This document shows positions 32,280 through 46,240 of a stretch of DNA of 64,000 nucleotides, piece by piece. Position numbers and translations under genes: made by a program. The stretch comes from Corythucha ciliata (Eukaryota > Arthropoda > Insecta > Hemiptera > Tingidae). Where the stretch lies: positions 13,001,253 to 13,065,252 of the forward strand of contig CM075939.1 of the NCBI GenBank assembly GCA_038030265.1. Direction: 5' to 3'. The first letter of the stretch is position 1, and each line of letters starts with the position of its first letter. The notes beneath the pieces were generated by a model. That model searched no databases. It was not told the DNA's origin and was given only the letters and a program-made list of their open reading frames with translations.

Positions 32280-34190
32280 CTTTGGAAATTTTGCGATTTT
32301 TCTCAATTTTTGTGATAAAATTGCACGATTCTAGAAATACGGGTTAGCGCATTTTTTCAATTTCTTCGACGAACTAGCATTTTTTAATTTATATTTTAGC
32401 GGCGAATGAGGGAATTGGTGTTTTTGTTTTTTTTTTTTTTTTTTTCAATTTTTGCCGCATAAACGATTTTTCAAATTTCAACCGTGGACTATGCAGCGCT
32501 TTAACACAATTTTAACTGCGTACTAGCGTTTTAATAAAATTTAGAGGCAATTTAACGCATTTTCTCACTTCAGTAGCCTTGATTTTGCGCTTATTCCGTG
32601 GTCTTTTCTCATCGACAATTATGAAGTTGCTTTCAGAAACCGTAAATTGGATTTTTTTCAAGCTAATCTGCAAATTAGGGTTATTGTGAATCGAACCTGT
32701 AAATTAACATTTTTTTTTTCATTTTTAGCCGCGGATTGGCCCCAAGACTGCGGCACTTTACCGTTTTGCCTGAATTTTAGCTATGCCATAAAAGAGAATT
32801 CATTCACCTTGAATTACGATTTTTTCTAAAATTTGTTCTAGAAATTGCACCAAAGAAACGCCAAATCATTATTGTTTTTCGATTTTAGACAACGGCACTT
32901 TTTCTAAATTTTGACTTGACCGTTTTTTCTCAATTTTAGCCCAGAATTAGCGTTTTATCCAAGTGGCGCCGACACTATATTCAATACTTTAGAGGGTGGG
33001 TGGTCCATGATCGAATATCGTGGATAAATGAATAAAAAATATCGTGGAATACAGTTAAAAGGAAGAACGTAAGGTTGACAAAAGGACAAAACAAAAGAAG
33101 GAAGAATGAACCGGAAGGTGAATAACGAAAAAGAATAAGATACGCACAAGTAAATTAGTTTTTAACGTGCTCAAACGCCATCAAACTCGGAACACGTCCC
33201 CACACGCGTGACTCTCAGATTTTTTCGTTAATTTTTTGGGTGATAGTAGCTGCTGGATCCGCGCATCATATTGATCCACGCATCGGCGTTTTTCACCATT
33301 TTAAGTAGCGAATGAGTGAATTTTGTCAATTTCAGCAGCGTATTACCGCTTATTCTCAATTTTACCCGCGAATTAACGCTTTCTTTCATGCAAATGAGCT
33401 CTTTTTTTCAATTTTGGTTGCGAATAATTTCTTAATTTCCGGAAAAAATTACCGCTTTTACTTAATTTTGGCCACAAATTCGCGTATTTTCTTAACTTGA
33501 CCAGGGAACTAGCGTTTTGCTCTATTTTTGTAGCAAATGAGCGATTTATCTTAATTTTAGCCCCTATCAGTGACTTGTTTATTTAATTTATCTGAATGGC
33601 GAATTTGCGCTCTTTCTTCATTTTAACCGTGAATTAGCGAATTTTCAAAAATGTATCCACGAATTATCGTATTTTCTCAATTACAACCGCAAAATAGTGC
33701 TGTTTTTTTCTCTTTTATCGCATGCAAAGCGCTTTTTCACAATTTTAGTCACTATAAACCACAATTTGATGTTGTTTTTTTTATGCGAAGCCTCCTGACC
33801 GATTTATCGCTGCTTCTTCTCAATTTATAGCTGTGAATCAGTGCTTTTTCCAAATTATGGCTGCAAATTGGCATTTTTCCCCATTTTTAGCCGCGAATTA
33901 ACATTTTTTTTATCTATTTCATTACGAATTGGCGTTTTTCCACAATTTCAGTCGCGAATATTAGCGCTTTTTCCAAACTCCTTAGCCATGGTGGTTAACC
34001 CAAGATTGTCACATTTGCGAGCCTGCGCAATTTTAACCTCTTATTAGCGCACGTTCTATATTTTAGCGGCCAAGTTGCCTTGCAGATTGCTTTAATAATT
34101 GATGAATTATCCTTAGCTTCAGCAAATGAGCGTTTATATTCTCAATATTAGCCGCGAATAAACGCTTTATAACCAAAAATCCCGAATTGT
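32280..34190 (+). repeat. F1 array, forward
   Basis: Forward F1 units in two stretches (32280-32960 and 33270-34190) separated by ~300 bp of non-repeat sequence around 33000-33250. Clean units occur at 33300-33500 and 33600-33730. Confidence 0.75.
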
Positions 34191-34276
34191 TCCACCTTTC
34201 AGCCCCACTTTGCGTCGGAAATCCCAGTGAGGCCCTTTAGTCTCCAAGTAAACGAGAAATATATTTTTCACTTATG

Positions 34277-34416
34277 GCGTTTTCCATTTACATAAAATTC
34301 CGCCCTGGAGCCAAGCATTTCCACCCGTCTTTTCCGTTACCTTAATATGATGTAATTCAGAGAAGACGATGGAAATGCTCGGCTTTAGAGCGGAATTTTA
34401 TGCAAATGGAAAACGT
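34277..34416. mobile_element. Palindromic MITE, GCGTTTTCC family
   Basis: Left arm GCGTTTTCCATTTACATAAA continuing ATTCCGCCC...AAGCATTTCC pairs with right arm GGAAATGCTC...GCGGAATTTT then ATGCAAATGGAAAACG. Arms are ~55 bp around a ~30-bp centre. The same terminal sequence is found at 26846-26875 (minus), 30755, 49598 and 53706. No transposase is present, so this is a non-autonomous element. Confidence 0.75.
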
Positions 34417-34439
34417 TAATAGTGTGATAATATAACACC

Positions 34440-35700
34440 ATTTTTATTAATACCTTATCCGCAAATTGGCCCTATTTCTCAATTGAAGCCACGAATCAGC
34501 GATTATTTTTCTCAATTTAATCCACGAATTAGCAATTTTCCTCAATTTTATCCAAGAATTATACCGTTTTTTCCGTTTTAGCCGCCGATTAGCACTTTCT
34601 CTCAATTTTAACTGCAAATTACGTTTTTCTCAATTTTAGCCGCGAATTTGATTAATCTTTTTTCAATTTATGCCATGAATTAGCTCTTTTCCTCCATTTT
34701 AGCCACAAATTTGCCTTCAGACGCCGTGCATTGGTGCATTCTGTAGCCACGAACGAGCGTTTTCCTTAATTTTAGCTATGAAGTAGCGTTTTTTTTTTAT
34801 TTTAGCTGTCAGTTAGTAACTTTTTTTCCACTTTTAACCGTTTAATAGATGTTTCACATTTATTTTTTCGGAAATTAGCGCTTATTAAACGTGTCCGCTA
34901 ATTAGATTTTTTTCTCGAGTTTTGCAAATAGTGCGCTTTTACACATTTTAGCCGCCAGTTCACACTTTCTCTCAATTTTGGCAGCGAACTAAGGTTTTTC
35001 TCAATTTTAGCCGCGAATTAGCTTCTTTTTTTTTCAATTTGTGCCGTGAATTTGCGCCTTTGCTCTGCATTTTAGCTACGAAGTTGCTAAAATGGTAGAA
35101 CCCATGCATTGGTGTTTTCAACAGCCGCGAATCAGCCTTTTTCCTCATTTTAGCAGTGCGTTGGCTTTTTTCTCAATTTTTGCGTCAATTAGTGTTTTTT
35201 TGTTTGTTTATTTTTAGCCGTTTATTAGTGTTTTTTACTTTTTATTCGCGAATTAGCGCTTTTTAAATTTATTCGCTAGTTAGAATTGTTTCTCGACTTC
35301 AGCAACGAGTCAGCGCTTTTCCATGTTTTAGCCGCCGCTTTCTCTCAATTTTAGCCGTGAATTAACGTTTTTCTAAATTTTATCCGCGAATTAAAGTTTT
35401 TATTTTCAATTTCAGTACTGAATTAGTGATTTGTCTCAATTTTATCCGTGAATTAGATTCTTCAATTTTTGCCATTAGGGCTTTTTCTCAATTTCAGCCA
35501 CAAAGTTGTACTCGAAGACGCGTAATAGTGTTTTCTAAATTATTATAGTCGTGATTTTACCGTTTTTCATCGTTGTAGTCGCGAATTAGGTAATGCATTT
35601 TTTGTTTTTTAGCCGTTGATTAGATTTTTCGTCACTTTATCCGTGAATTAGCGTTTTTCCCGCTAATTATAGACTTTACTCAATGAATTTTTCACGCGCT
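34440..35700 (+). repeat. F1 array, forward
   Basis: Forward F1 units with many good copies (34590-34660, 34970-35040, 35330-35460). It is separated from the previous F1 block by the MITE, which therefore inserted into the array. Confidence 0.8.
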
Positions 35701-35799
35701 ATATTATCACCTACAGCTGGCAGAGATGATAGCGTCGTGAGGTTTAATGAGGGGGGGGATCTCATAGGTGTGTGAGTGGGTCCGTTTTAGGAGTCCCGC

Positions 35800-36180
35800 T
35801 ACAACTAATGCGCCAATGGCTTTATCTTAATTTTAATCGCAGTTTTGCGTTTTCAAACCCGCTGTGAATTATAGCGCTTCAAAACTCAATTTTAGCCGTG
35901 AATGAGCGCCTTTCTCATCTATAGAGTCATACACGTGTCCTCCAGAAACGGGTTTTCTTAATTTGTTATTTGTGTCATGAATCTCAGTTTCGGCCATAAA
36001 TTAACGATTGTTTCCTGTAGTTTTACAGTCGTTTAATTGAATTCTGGCATTTGAACTAGTGATTAGTGATTTTTCTTGTCTTTAGACACGATAAATGGTT
36101 TTCTCAGAAACCGTGAATTGGCGTTTTCTCGATTTTATTTTGTCCCTTTAACCCCTATTTTTCCATATTTTTAAGCTTTT
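35800..36180 (+). repeat. F1 array, diverged
   Basis: Weak forward F1 units (CAATTTTAGCCGTGAATGAG near 35890) after an 8-base G run near 35751-35758. Confidence 0.55.
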
Positions 36181-36184
36181 CAGA

Positions 36185-38500
36185 GGAGAGATCCGGGTAT
36201 GTCTGCCCCCTCCCTCTCGCCCTAACCTATGCACGCGGTTGATTATTACTTGTTTGACGGATTTTCTTTTAACGGGATGGACTACCATTTTGACGGATTG
36301 CTCACGGAATTTTGAGCAGGAAAAGCACAATGTCAGCTGGCAACGCTGCTGCGACAGGAGAATATGTGCATCAGGCCGACGACGCGATGCTTGTTGGGAA
36401 ATTCTTATTGTGACCCTCGTAACGACCCTGCGAGCTTTTTCAAGAGCTTATGGACAAAATCCGTATTGTGGAGAAGTCTTTGAATGTGGGGGGGGGAGAG
36501 AGAGAGAGAGAGAGTATACGAAGAGAAGAAGCAAACTGTACTCTTATACAACAAAAACTCAACTTTACAGCTGTCGAGAAGATGGTTATTTGAGCACAAA
36601 ATTACCGTTATTGTGAAATGAGCATGTGAGGGATCTAAAAACCTTAATAGTTTAGGATGAATAGAACGTTACACTAATTAAAGGATGTATTCCCATCATC
36701 ATATAGTCAGTACATTCTCGCATCTCGCCCTTCGTGTAATTTGAGACATGGACGCATTTTTTTCTCTCTCTCACTCACTCTCTTTCTCACTATGTCATAA
36801 CTCGATAGGGTTCGTTCGAAGGGGGTTCTATACTTGAAAACTTGATTTTATTCTTGAAATCACTCGGGTTTAAAAAATCATTAGCCCTGTTATAGCTGTA
36901 GTGTCTGTAAAGACATCTCACCGAGGACCAGAGGACCTCACTTTTTGTTTAGTCTTATTCTTTTTTTTTTTTAGTTTCATAGCTCCATCAGCCAGCCTGC
37001 CTAGGAGTAATAAAACAGCACAGATGTGACTTTATGCCGCTTTGTGTCTCTTGGCTTTCAATTTTTTTATAAACCCTTCCCACCCATTGAGTTACTAAAG
37101 CGTATATACTAAGTCTCGCATGATTGCATTAATGTCAAGTAAATTACAGTTTTTTTTCTCGCTATTTTGAAAAAGAATAGCCAAAAATTGGCCCCTTCCC
37201 CCCCCCCCAATTGTTCATGTTCTCTTCATTCTGAGCGTGGCATGTCTCATTTAAAAGAGTTATTTAGGTTTTGGGGACCACACACACATGCACAACGCGT
37301 GCGTATATTATACTCAAATTGGTTAATTTTTTTTAATTTTTTTTTTCGACAGTCTCGCGATGTTCAAATAAACAGAAGACGTTCGAAAAAACAAAGTGAT
37401 TAATATTTAAAGGAAATGAACAATGAACTCTGTTTGTTTATAGGAAATGGATGGGAGGGGAGGGGCAACTAATTACTCCGTCGCAGTTTAGAATATGCAT
37501 AGCGCCTGCTCCGGGGTATTGCCCACCCTTCCCCACACTCAAAAGTTAAAATTAATGTAGTAATTTTTAAAAAGTATGTATGGGTGGGGGGAGATGAATG
37601 GGAGTCAGCGAGGGAACAAAAGGAAACAAAATTACCGTTTTGTTTGTAAAACCCGAGGGGAGAGGAACTCCTGTTGCGGTTTAAAAATTGAGCGTGGTGT
37701 TATAAGTTATAACTTCCGGGTCTTGTGAGGGGAAGCCTTTAAAACGGGTTGAATTTCGCGGGAATAACACAAAAAAAAATCTTCCGGATGAGTGAGGAGG
37801 AAAACCTCAAGTTGAAAAAATTAAAGTATAGAGTTATTATCCGGCCGATGAACTATACACACACAATTTACTCGAGAAAAGCATCTTTATACGAAGGAGC
37901 TTGTTACTTTCGTCTCGGGGACTAATTGCGTTAGAGAGGCTGTGCAAAAAGATTCCGTCAGATTATGCACAACCGCCTGGATTTATGCACAACCGGTGTC
38001 AAAACTGTATTCCCTTTGGCGTCCAATGAACCCCAAAATGGGTTTTCTCGTGATTGTCCCACAGGCAAGGATGACCGTGCAGTTAAAACCTTATCTCACC
38101 TTTTAACGGTTTGTCGATGGCAATAATTAAAATACCTCGGATAGTTGCTGGTTTAAATTTGAATAACGCAATTAAAAGGGGAATGCTATTTTTATTAAAC
38201 ATCATCGTAAGGCGTGCTTCATTCTTCAGTTTGCGTTTGATCCGACGAGGTCGCTAAAATATTTTAAACGAATCCCCAGCCTTATCTTTCCTACCTTTTC
38301 TCAACGTTTTCTAGTGTCTTATCAATATGAAAAGAGTCGTAATTTTGTTATTCAAAACTATTTAAAGGGTATAAGACCCCCCTCCCGCCCATTCACATCA
38401 CACCAAAGTTGTGTCCGTGAGACTGTCCTATACCGGTGCGTCCTGCCGTGAGTGCTTGCAACGCCCCTGAATGCCGTTAAAACACCCAGTGTATGCAGAC
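36185..38500. other. Unique-looking stretch with GA microsatellite; weak exon candidate
   Basis: Contains a G run plus (GA)n at about 36487-36514. Between 36311 and 36480 base composition becomes more balanced, and all three plus frames are partly open. One begins with an ATG at 36330 (MSAGNAAATGEYVHQADDAM) but stops after 27 codons. I cannot decide the frame or find partner exons, so no gene is called. Confidence 0.35.
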
Positions 38501-38509
38501 TACGCATTC

Positions 38510-39220
38510 TGCGCGCCACAAATTACATTTTTCCTTAATTATTTTTTTGAAAATTAACGATTTTTACCTTTTTAACAGCGAATTAGAACTTTTTCTCACT
38601 TTAAGCTGCAAATTAGCGTTTTTCTTCATTTCAGCCCTGCTAATTAGTGATTTTTTTTCAATATTGGCCCATACGGATTAGCATTTCCGAAGTTGCCTTC
38701 GGAAGCCACAGATTTGTGTTTTTCTAAATTTTAGCCACGAATCAGCGTTTTACTAAATTTTAGGCGTGAATTAGCGTTTACCTTCATTTTAGCCGTGAAT
38801 CAGCTGAATTAACTTTTTTTTTAGACTTTATATCCGTGAATTAGCGGTTTTCCCCAATTTCATCCATGGATTTATGATTTTCCTCAATTTCAGCGGCAAA
38901 TTAATAAGCGATATTCTTATCAGTTTTGTCCGCAAATTAAGATTGTCTCAATTTTAGCCGCTAATTAATGCTTTTTGTCAATCTCATTTGCGAAATATCG
39001 GTTATTCTCAATTTTAGCAGTTACTTAATGAACGGTTTTCTCATTTATTGCCGTGCATTAGCGTTTGTCCCAATTTTAGCTGCTAATTATTATACATTCT
39101 TCTAAATTTCAGTTGTGAATTAGGGTTTTTCGCAAAGTTCGCGAGTTATAACCCCCCAAAAGGCGCGAATTCTCTCAATTTGAGCCTTCAAATAGCGCTT
39201 TTGGGGGCTAAATTGAATAA
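38510..39220 (+). repeat. F1 array, forward
   Basis: Forward F1 units, for example 38720-38800 and 38930-39020. Confidence 0.75.
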
Positions 39221-39499
39221 TTCAGCTCCACTAGCTCTTCTCTGGTCACACTGTAACGTTCCACTCCGATCTGGGTCAGATTGACTGAAAATCGTCGAAA
39301 GGAGCCAATATTGCAGTCAAGCCGCATGCTATAATCAAACTCGTTTTCACGTGCCTACATCCATGAACATAGAACCTAAAAATCCTCATTTTTCCATCTT
39401 TAAGCTTTTTGGAGGGGACCCCTCCAAAAGTAGGGGGACCAGGGACGATCCGCTGCCCCTTGCCACTACCTCGATACTGATTCTACTGCTACTGATTCA

Positions 39500-39620
39500 C
39501 GTACAGAAGTGAGAAAAAGCGCTAAATGACGGCTAAAATTACAGAAAAATGCTTAGCTACTTCGGCCCTCGTTATCTTAAAGCTTTCGCGGATTAAGTGT
39601 GGAAAAAGCGCTAATAAGAG
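39500..39620 (-). repeat. F1 fragment, reverse
   Basis: A few reverse F1 units (GCTAAATGACGGCTAAAATT) before the F3 array. Confidence 0.55.
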
Positions 39621-39714
39621 GCTGGAAGCAAGGGCATCGCCAGCCATCGGGCCAGGGGTGGGCAGCTAGGATTTTTTTTTTGGTGAGCTGGAGGAAGGGC
39701 AGGCCTGTCGAGAG

Positions 39715-39990
39715 GGGGATGGCAGTGGTTGGACATTTGCAGTGGCTGGACCATTGCTGTGGTCGGTCCCTTGCTGTGGTTGGAGCTTCGCTTTGGTTGG
39801 GAAGTTACTGTAGTTGAAGCTTAACTGTGGTTTGGATGTTCTAAATGTGGTTAGAGCTTGTTATAGTTGGAGGACTGCTGTGGTTGGACCTTTACTGTCG
39901 TTGTAGCTGTGCTATGATTGAAACTTGGCTGTGTTTGGAGGTTTGCTGTGGTTAGGAAGTTGCTGTGGTTGGTGCTTCATTGTTTTTTAT
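39715..39990 (-). repeat. F3 17-bp array, reverse
   Basis: Reverse units (TTTGCTGTGGTTGGACC, variable) repeat at 17 bp. The same monomer as the DAW1 intron array but in opposite orientation; the flanking F1 units are also reversed. Confidence 0.8.
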
Positions 39991-40379
39991 TGCGGGCCTG
40001 TCGTTAGAGAATGAGGGGAGCATATTCGTCAAGCTAGACACTAAAACTGTGTTTAAAACCGTGTTGTTGGTGATTGGTTAGTAGGAGCGTCTCAGGGCAC
40101 GTTAGGCACCACTCCTCCTTGTAATATTTTCACAATTATAGTCGTAAAAATCCCATCGCAATTACATAAATTAGAAAAATAACACAGCGAGGCAGAACTC
40201 ACGATTCACAACAACGCTTTCAACTATTTTTAGCAGATTGATTTCCGCTTTCTTGCACCGCTCTTCTTGATTTTTATTTCATCTTCCAATCTCCAGGATA
40301 GGGGGGGGCAGCTGCCCTCCATTGGCCCCCTTTGTCGACGCCCGCGGCTGGAAGTAAATGGAAACGACAATTGTCTGCT

Positions 40380-41140
40380 TCTGCACTCAACTTCGTGGCT
40401 AAAACTAAGAAAAAGAGCTATAATTCATATCTGAAAGGGAGCAAAATTGCAAATTCGAAGCCAAAATTGATAAAAAGTGCGCTAATTCGTGGATGAAAAT
40501 TAAGCAAAATCGCTCATTAGCGGCTAAAATCAGGAAAAACACGAATTCACTGCAAAAATTCAGAAAAATCTCTATTTTATAGCTAAAAATAATGGAGAGA
40601 AAATCACTAATTCGTGGCAAATTCACAGATATAAAATTGACGAAATGCGCTGAAGAGAGGAAAAAACCGCTTATTCGCGGTTTAAATGGAGAAAATGACA
40701 TTTCGCGGCTTCTTGGGGTAACTTCGGCAAAGAAAATAAAAATATATAATTGCTAATTCGCTGCCCAATTTAGAAAAAGCGGTAAAGGAAAATTCCAATT
40801 CGTGTCGTGTTGTAGGAAAATCTGTAATTTTAGTGGCTAAATTTAGGAAAACTGGCTAATTTGCTGCTAAAATCAATATCCCAAGATTGCTAATTGGAGG
40901 GGTTATAATTTGAGATAATTCACAGAAAATTGATAAAAATGGCAATCTAGAGTTAACTCCAACGGTTTCCGGAGGCAACTTTGTGGCCAATTGGGGAAAG
41001 GCGCTTCAATTTACGGGAAAAATTGAGAAAAATCGCTAACTCGCGACTGAAATGGAAAAAAATCGCGGCTTGAATGGATACAAATCGCTTATTCACGGCT
41101 AAAATTGGGACAAAGTAGCTAATTCACCGATGAAATATTG
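40380..41140 (-). repeat. F1 array, reverse
   Basis: Reverse F1 units such as GCTAATTCGTGGATGAAAATT and CGCTCATTAGCGGCTAAAAT. Confidence 0.75.
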
Positions 41141-41144
41141 AGAA

Positions 41145-44100
41145 GGAGGGCTGTAGTGTGGATAAAACGCAATTCTGCACGCAATTCTGAACGCAGTTCT
41201 GAAGTCTGAACGGAGACTTTCATGAGAGTATACTGGTGAAAGATTCACCCGCGCTGGGCGCCAAATATTCAAGGCCGGCACAATGGACGGGAGACCCGTC
41301 TGAGTCGAGCCTCTTCCTTCGACTTTCGGAGCATGCCGATTTGAACGGACCCTGTGCTTCCGCAGCCAAATCCGAAGAGGCACCACGAAAACTTTCTAAA
41401 AGTGGCCAAAAACATTGGAATCACTGATGTAAGAATCCCTTCAGGGGCTTGTCCGACATAAAATTTGTTTCGATTTCCATAATTTCGATTTCCAGACAAA
41501 TTCAGTCTTCTCAAAGTGGCTGAAAACGAGTGTTTTACCATTGTTCGCTAAAAACTGGTTCACTGTGCCACGCTGACGTAAAGTTTCTTTCAATTTGGCC
41601 ACAAAATGATTAAAAATAATAACAATCTAGCAACGGAAAAGGCGCACTTTAATCGCGACTGATAAATTTCTCTCAAGTCTTTCCCGTTTTTTGAGTGTGT
41701 TTTTTTTTACTTTTCGTACTAACGTGCTCCAGTTTTTCCCCTTGTTTGTGTTATTATTTGAGTACGGTTGACAAATGCAACGTTATTCGTCTAATTCGGA
41801 TCTCATTGCGACCGCCCACCGTTTATTTTTATACGTACCGACGACGGTGAGTTTGATTAATTACCGTAAATATAAATATAACGCCTCCACCTGTTCCGAG
41901 CGTATTTTATTCAGTAAATAAACAAAAATTTACGACTTTATTGTTTTGAGTGGGTAGTTTTTCATCGCTCAAACTATACAGCGACACCTTGTCTCCCTCA
42001 TCTGCAAACCAAAAATCATTGGAACAGTTTCCACGGGGAACGACATTTTTATTCTTCTTCTTCTTCTTTTTCTCCTCCTTTGACAACATTGCGGCGCTTC
42101 AAAGAATGCCAGCCATAATCTCGTAAAGGGAACAAAACCATGTTTTCTGAAAGGAAGAGAGAGGAAAAAAAAAGTTATTTTACTGCTTTTTAAAAAAGTT
42201 TAACCGCCGTCTGAAAAAATATATATTTCATTTCAGAAAAAGCAGCCTCATTCTTTCTCCCCCCCCCCCCCACCTGTTTGGATGAATTTATTGCCCAGAA
42301 GCATCGCAATGTTTGTCTTTTGTCTTGTCTTGAAAATGGTGGATGACCAAAAACGTTTCGATTGCCGAGCAAAAGGACCGTCCACACCGTATGTACCCGT
42401 GGCGGACGTTGGTTTGTGGAAGAGCGGGGTTTGGCCTCTGGAAGGGTATACACAATGTATTGACGTAAATGACACACATTTGAAAACTATAATTTTTTAT
42501 CTGGTAGTTCAGTTATGGGCGGGGGGGGGGGGTAGAGCGTTGTTTACGTCTTTCTGAAATGAGGTGATCTCATGACAGAGAGTCTATTGAACTAGTTTTT
42601 TCGTTAATAATCAGACTCTAATTTCCAGAAAATATCGTAAATTTTGCTTTATTTTGAGTTATCTCACCCCCCCCCCCCCATCCATAGTTAATCAGTCATG
42701 TTTCAATTTAAGGTGGCCCACCCCGAATATATGTGTGTCAAACCGGTATTTATTAAAAAAAAAAATTGATAAAAATCGTGGCTGTCAAGAATATAAAGGC
42801 TCTCCCCGCGTCTCTTAATATTCGAAAAATGAATAAATTTAAAGCGATGAGCGGAAAACATGCTGGATACGAATGGAAAGATTAAAAAAACTTTTAAATT
42901 TCGCTTTTTCAACTCGATGACAGCTTTTGAAATTTAATCAGACAGCAGTCAGGAGAGGGGTGGGGTTAACTGTGAATTACAGTGCTCAAGGAGCGAGTGG
43001 ATTATTGCTCAGAAATAACAAAATTGAACCGACAATAATAATTATTTTGTCTTTTCTTTTTAATGATTCGAATGCATCGTGATTAGAGGGGGGAGGGGAA
43101 GTTTGGCCTACGGCCTAAAAGTGTTGGGGGAAAAAGCAGAAAGAGGGGAAGACATACATCACAAAAACCGAGGTTTGAAGACTCTACTCATCGTTAATTC
43201 ACGCCGTAGGGGTTTCAAGTAGCTTTTTTGTTACACCTCTGGCATTTTTGATTATAAAGAATTAAAGACGACGACGTCTTGTCTTGTGGGCTGGGCGGGG
43301 GATGGTGGTGTTTCCGACGTGGCGTACGTTGGTGAACTTTTGAAACGGTTGGTTTCGCTTTTTTTTTTCTTATTATTATTCCTTTCCTCGGGGAGGTCGA
43401 ACAAATCTTTTTTCTATTTCATTTGATGGGATCACTGTTACCCCCACCCTTCCACCATTTTATCAATTTGTAGCTTCGTCTAACGGGGTGACTGAATAGA
43501 TATAGTGTGTGCTCCTATGGGATCCTAAAAACGACCCTAATATGACTACCTTTTTAAAAAATACTGTACTTTTAGAACGCTCTCATGAATATTAGTGAAA
43601 AATAAATAAATTGGAAACACAATGCCTAAGTTTGCTTCCAACATAAATAAAGTGCTTTTCTACACTAGTACATAAAAGAAAGTAGCCAGGACGTGGCAAG
43701 GGTGGGCTTCTACCCGTGTTCTTTCAATCGTCTTTGTTCATGACGACCCTCGAAACCAGCTACTCTAGGAAAACTGTAAACTTGCCTCTTCCCACAATTT
43801 GGGGGAACATTTTGACCTTGAAAAACAAAAAAAAAAACAACAAAAAATGGAAAGTTTCGGTTTTTGTTTTTGTTTTTGTTTTTTTGTTTTCAAGTAGCCG
43901 TAGAACCCAAAGGTTAGCCGGCCCCGTACAGTGCCCAAAAGCCTTATAAATTAAGCTACAAAATTACATCACTTTTAAGTTGAAATTATCGCAATTTTCG
44001 GAGTTTAAATATCTGCAACATTGCTAGTTTCTGGTCTTTACTTTTGCGAAATTGCGAGTTTCTCAGATTTTTTCCACCGACCGCCGCGCCGCCGGAACAC

Positions 44101-44415
44101 ATAGGCTAGCCTACCGCGACAGCGTCCATAATGTGTAACGAATGACCTCAGTGGCGTGAGCAGGACTTTTTCATGGAGGGAGGGGGTTCAAATTACAAAA
44201 TTATTATAGCAATTCAACTTAATTTTTAAAAAAATGAATAAGTGGGGAGGGGCATTTTTTTCAAGATACACAAATATTCAATGGATTCATGTGCACTAGC
44301 GGACCTACACGTATATCGGGGCCTGGGGCGGAAATCTCCAAGAGGCCCCTAAGTCTTACTATACTTATTATCCGTATAAATAAAACTCTACTGGTAACCA
44401 CGAAGGCTGTTTCCT
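41145..44415. other. Stretch with transposon traces, no supported gene
   Basis: A CAGTGCCGGCC-type end (minus) lies at 41256-41285. The following ~270 bp (to ~41550) is GC-richer and may be the body of that element. Long G/C homopolymers occur at 42259-42271, 42521-42532 and 42667-42679, and a TTTTTG tract at 43860-43890. The 42190-42557 frames overlap on both strands and show no domain. Confidence 0.4.
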
Positions 44416-44419
44416 TATT

Positions 44420-46240
44420 TTAACCAAACTACCACTATTTTCACGCCCTATCCGCCAATTACCGTTTATGCCTAGTGTAAGCCGCGAACTCTCCATTTTA
44501 GCAGCGTTTTGTCAACATTACCCGCGAATGTTTGCTTTTCTCAATTTCAGCAGCGGATTAGTGGGGTAGTTCCCCCCCCCCCACAATAGCCATAAATTTG
44601 CGATTTTTCTCCACTTTAGCAGCAAAGTACCGTTTTTATCCTGTGATCTCAGTTTTAGCCGCGAACTTGCGGCTTTTTCACCCATTGCCTTAGATTGGGC
44701 CTTTGCCTCAATTTCAGCCTCAAAGTTGCCGAATTGGCGTACCTATTTCCATTTTTTGACTCTAATTTAAAATTGTCTCAATTTTAGTCGTGATTTAGTG
44801 GTTTTCCTCAATTTCATCCGCGAATTAGCTCTTTTTCTTAATTTTAGCAGCGTAGTAGCGTTTCTAACCCGTGAATCAGCGAATTTTGTTATTTTTTGTC
44901 ACGAATTGGCGTTTTCCGTCATTCTAGCACCAAATTTGCTTTTTCCGTCATTCTAGCTGCTAATTTGTAAATTTTTACATTTTTGACAATACATTATCAA
45001 TTTTTTCAATTTAGGCTGAAAATTAACTTGTGTATTAATTTTAGCCAGGCTAATTATTGACTTTCTCAATATTAGCCGCAAATCAGCGGGTTCTTATACA
45101 TTTTAGCGCCAGATTAGCAATTTTGTTTGACTTTTAGCTTCAGATTAGCGCTTTTCTTCACTTCTAGCCGCGAATCAGCGTTTTTTTACTCATAGTCATG
45201 AATTTGCCGTTTTTCTCTTTAGCCACAAAGTTGCCCTCAGAAAGCGAAAAGGCGTGTATTTAAATAGAAATTTTAACTCAGTTATTCGTGAATTTACAAT
45301 TTTCCTCAATTTCAGCCATGAATTAGCGCCTTTTCTCTATTTTAGCAGCGTAGTAGCGTTTCTAACATGAAAATTCGCGAATTTTCTCAATTTTAGCCAC
45401 GAATTGGCGTTTTTCTCAATTTTAGTTTCAAATTATTACCAATATTGTTTCAATTTTTAGCCGGAAATAGCACTTTTTCCCATTCTTGAGCTGAAAACTA
45501 GAGTTTTTTCATTATTTAAGCCCGGCTAAATTGTAAATTTTTCAATATTAGCTGCGTTCTTTTTACATTTCAGTCCCGTATATTGACATTTTTTCCTTCA
45601 ATTTTCGAAATGGAATATCGTTTTTTGTTTATTTTTAGCCTGAACGGAAGCTATAATGCATTTGCGTTTCTTCAATTTAAGCCGGAATTGAGTTGCTTTC
45701 CCCAATTTCAGCCGCGGGTTAGCCTTTTTCTCCATTTTTACCACGAGTTGGTATTTTCCTCATTTTCAGCTGCAGATTAGCCATTTTTCCATTTTTATCA
45801 GCGAATTATCACTTTTTCTCAATTTGAGCTGAAAATTAGTGTTTTTCTTAATTTTAGCCGCGTTGTTTTTTTTTAGATTTTAGCCCCGCGTAAGCAATTT
45901 TTTTAACTTTCTGCTATGGATTAGCGCTGTTTTCCAGCTTGAGCCTCAACGATTCTTTCAGTAGCAATGTATTTGCGTTTCCTCAATTTCAGCCGCGACT
46001 CAGTGATTTTCTTCACTTATAGTCACGAATCAACGTATTTCTCAATTTTTATCCGAGATTTAGCGATTTTTTTATTTTTATTTCAGCTGAAAAATATCGT
46101 TTTCTGCTAATTTTTCAGAGAATTATCATCTATTTTCTTTTGTATGCGCGATTTCAATTGTGAATTTGCCATCTTTGCCCCTATTTTATCCCGAATTAGC
46201 GTTGTTTTTGTCAATATTCGGCGCGATTTTTTTTACTTGT
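44420..46240 (+). repeat. F1 array, forward
   Basis: Forward F1 units (45370-45430 are good copies). The array continues directly into F2 units in the same orientation at about 46240. Confidence 0.8.

Noticed and set aside
36487..36514. Regulatory GAGA element
   Set aside because: Simple (GA)n microsatellite after a G run; no adjacent promoter or gene supports a regulatory role.
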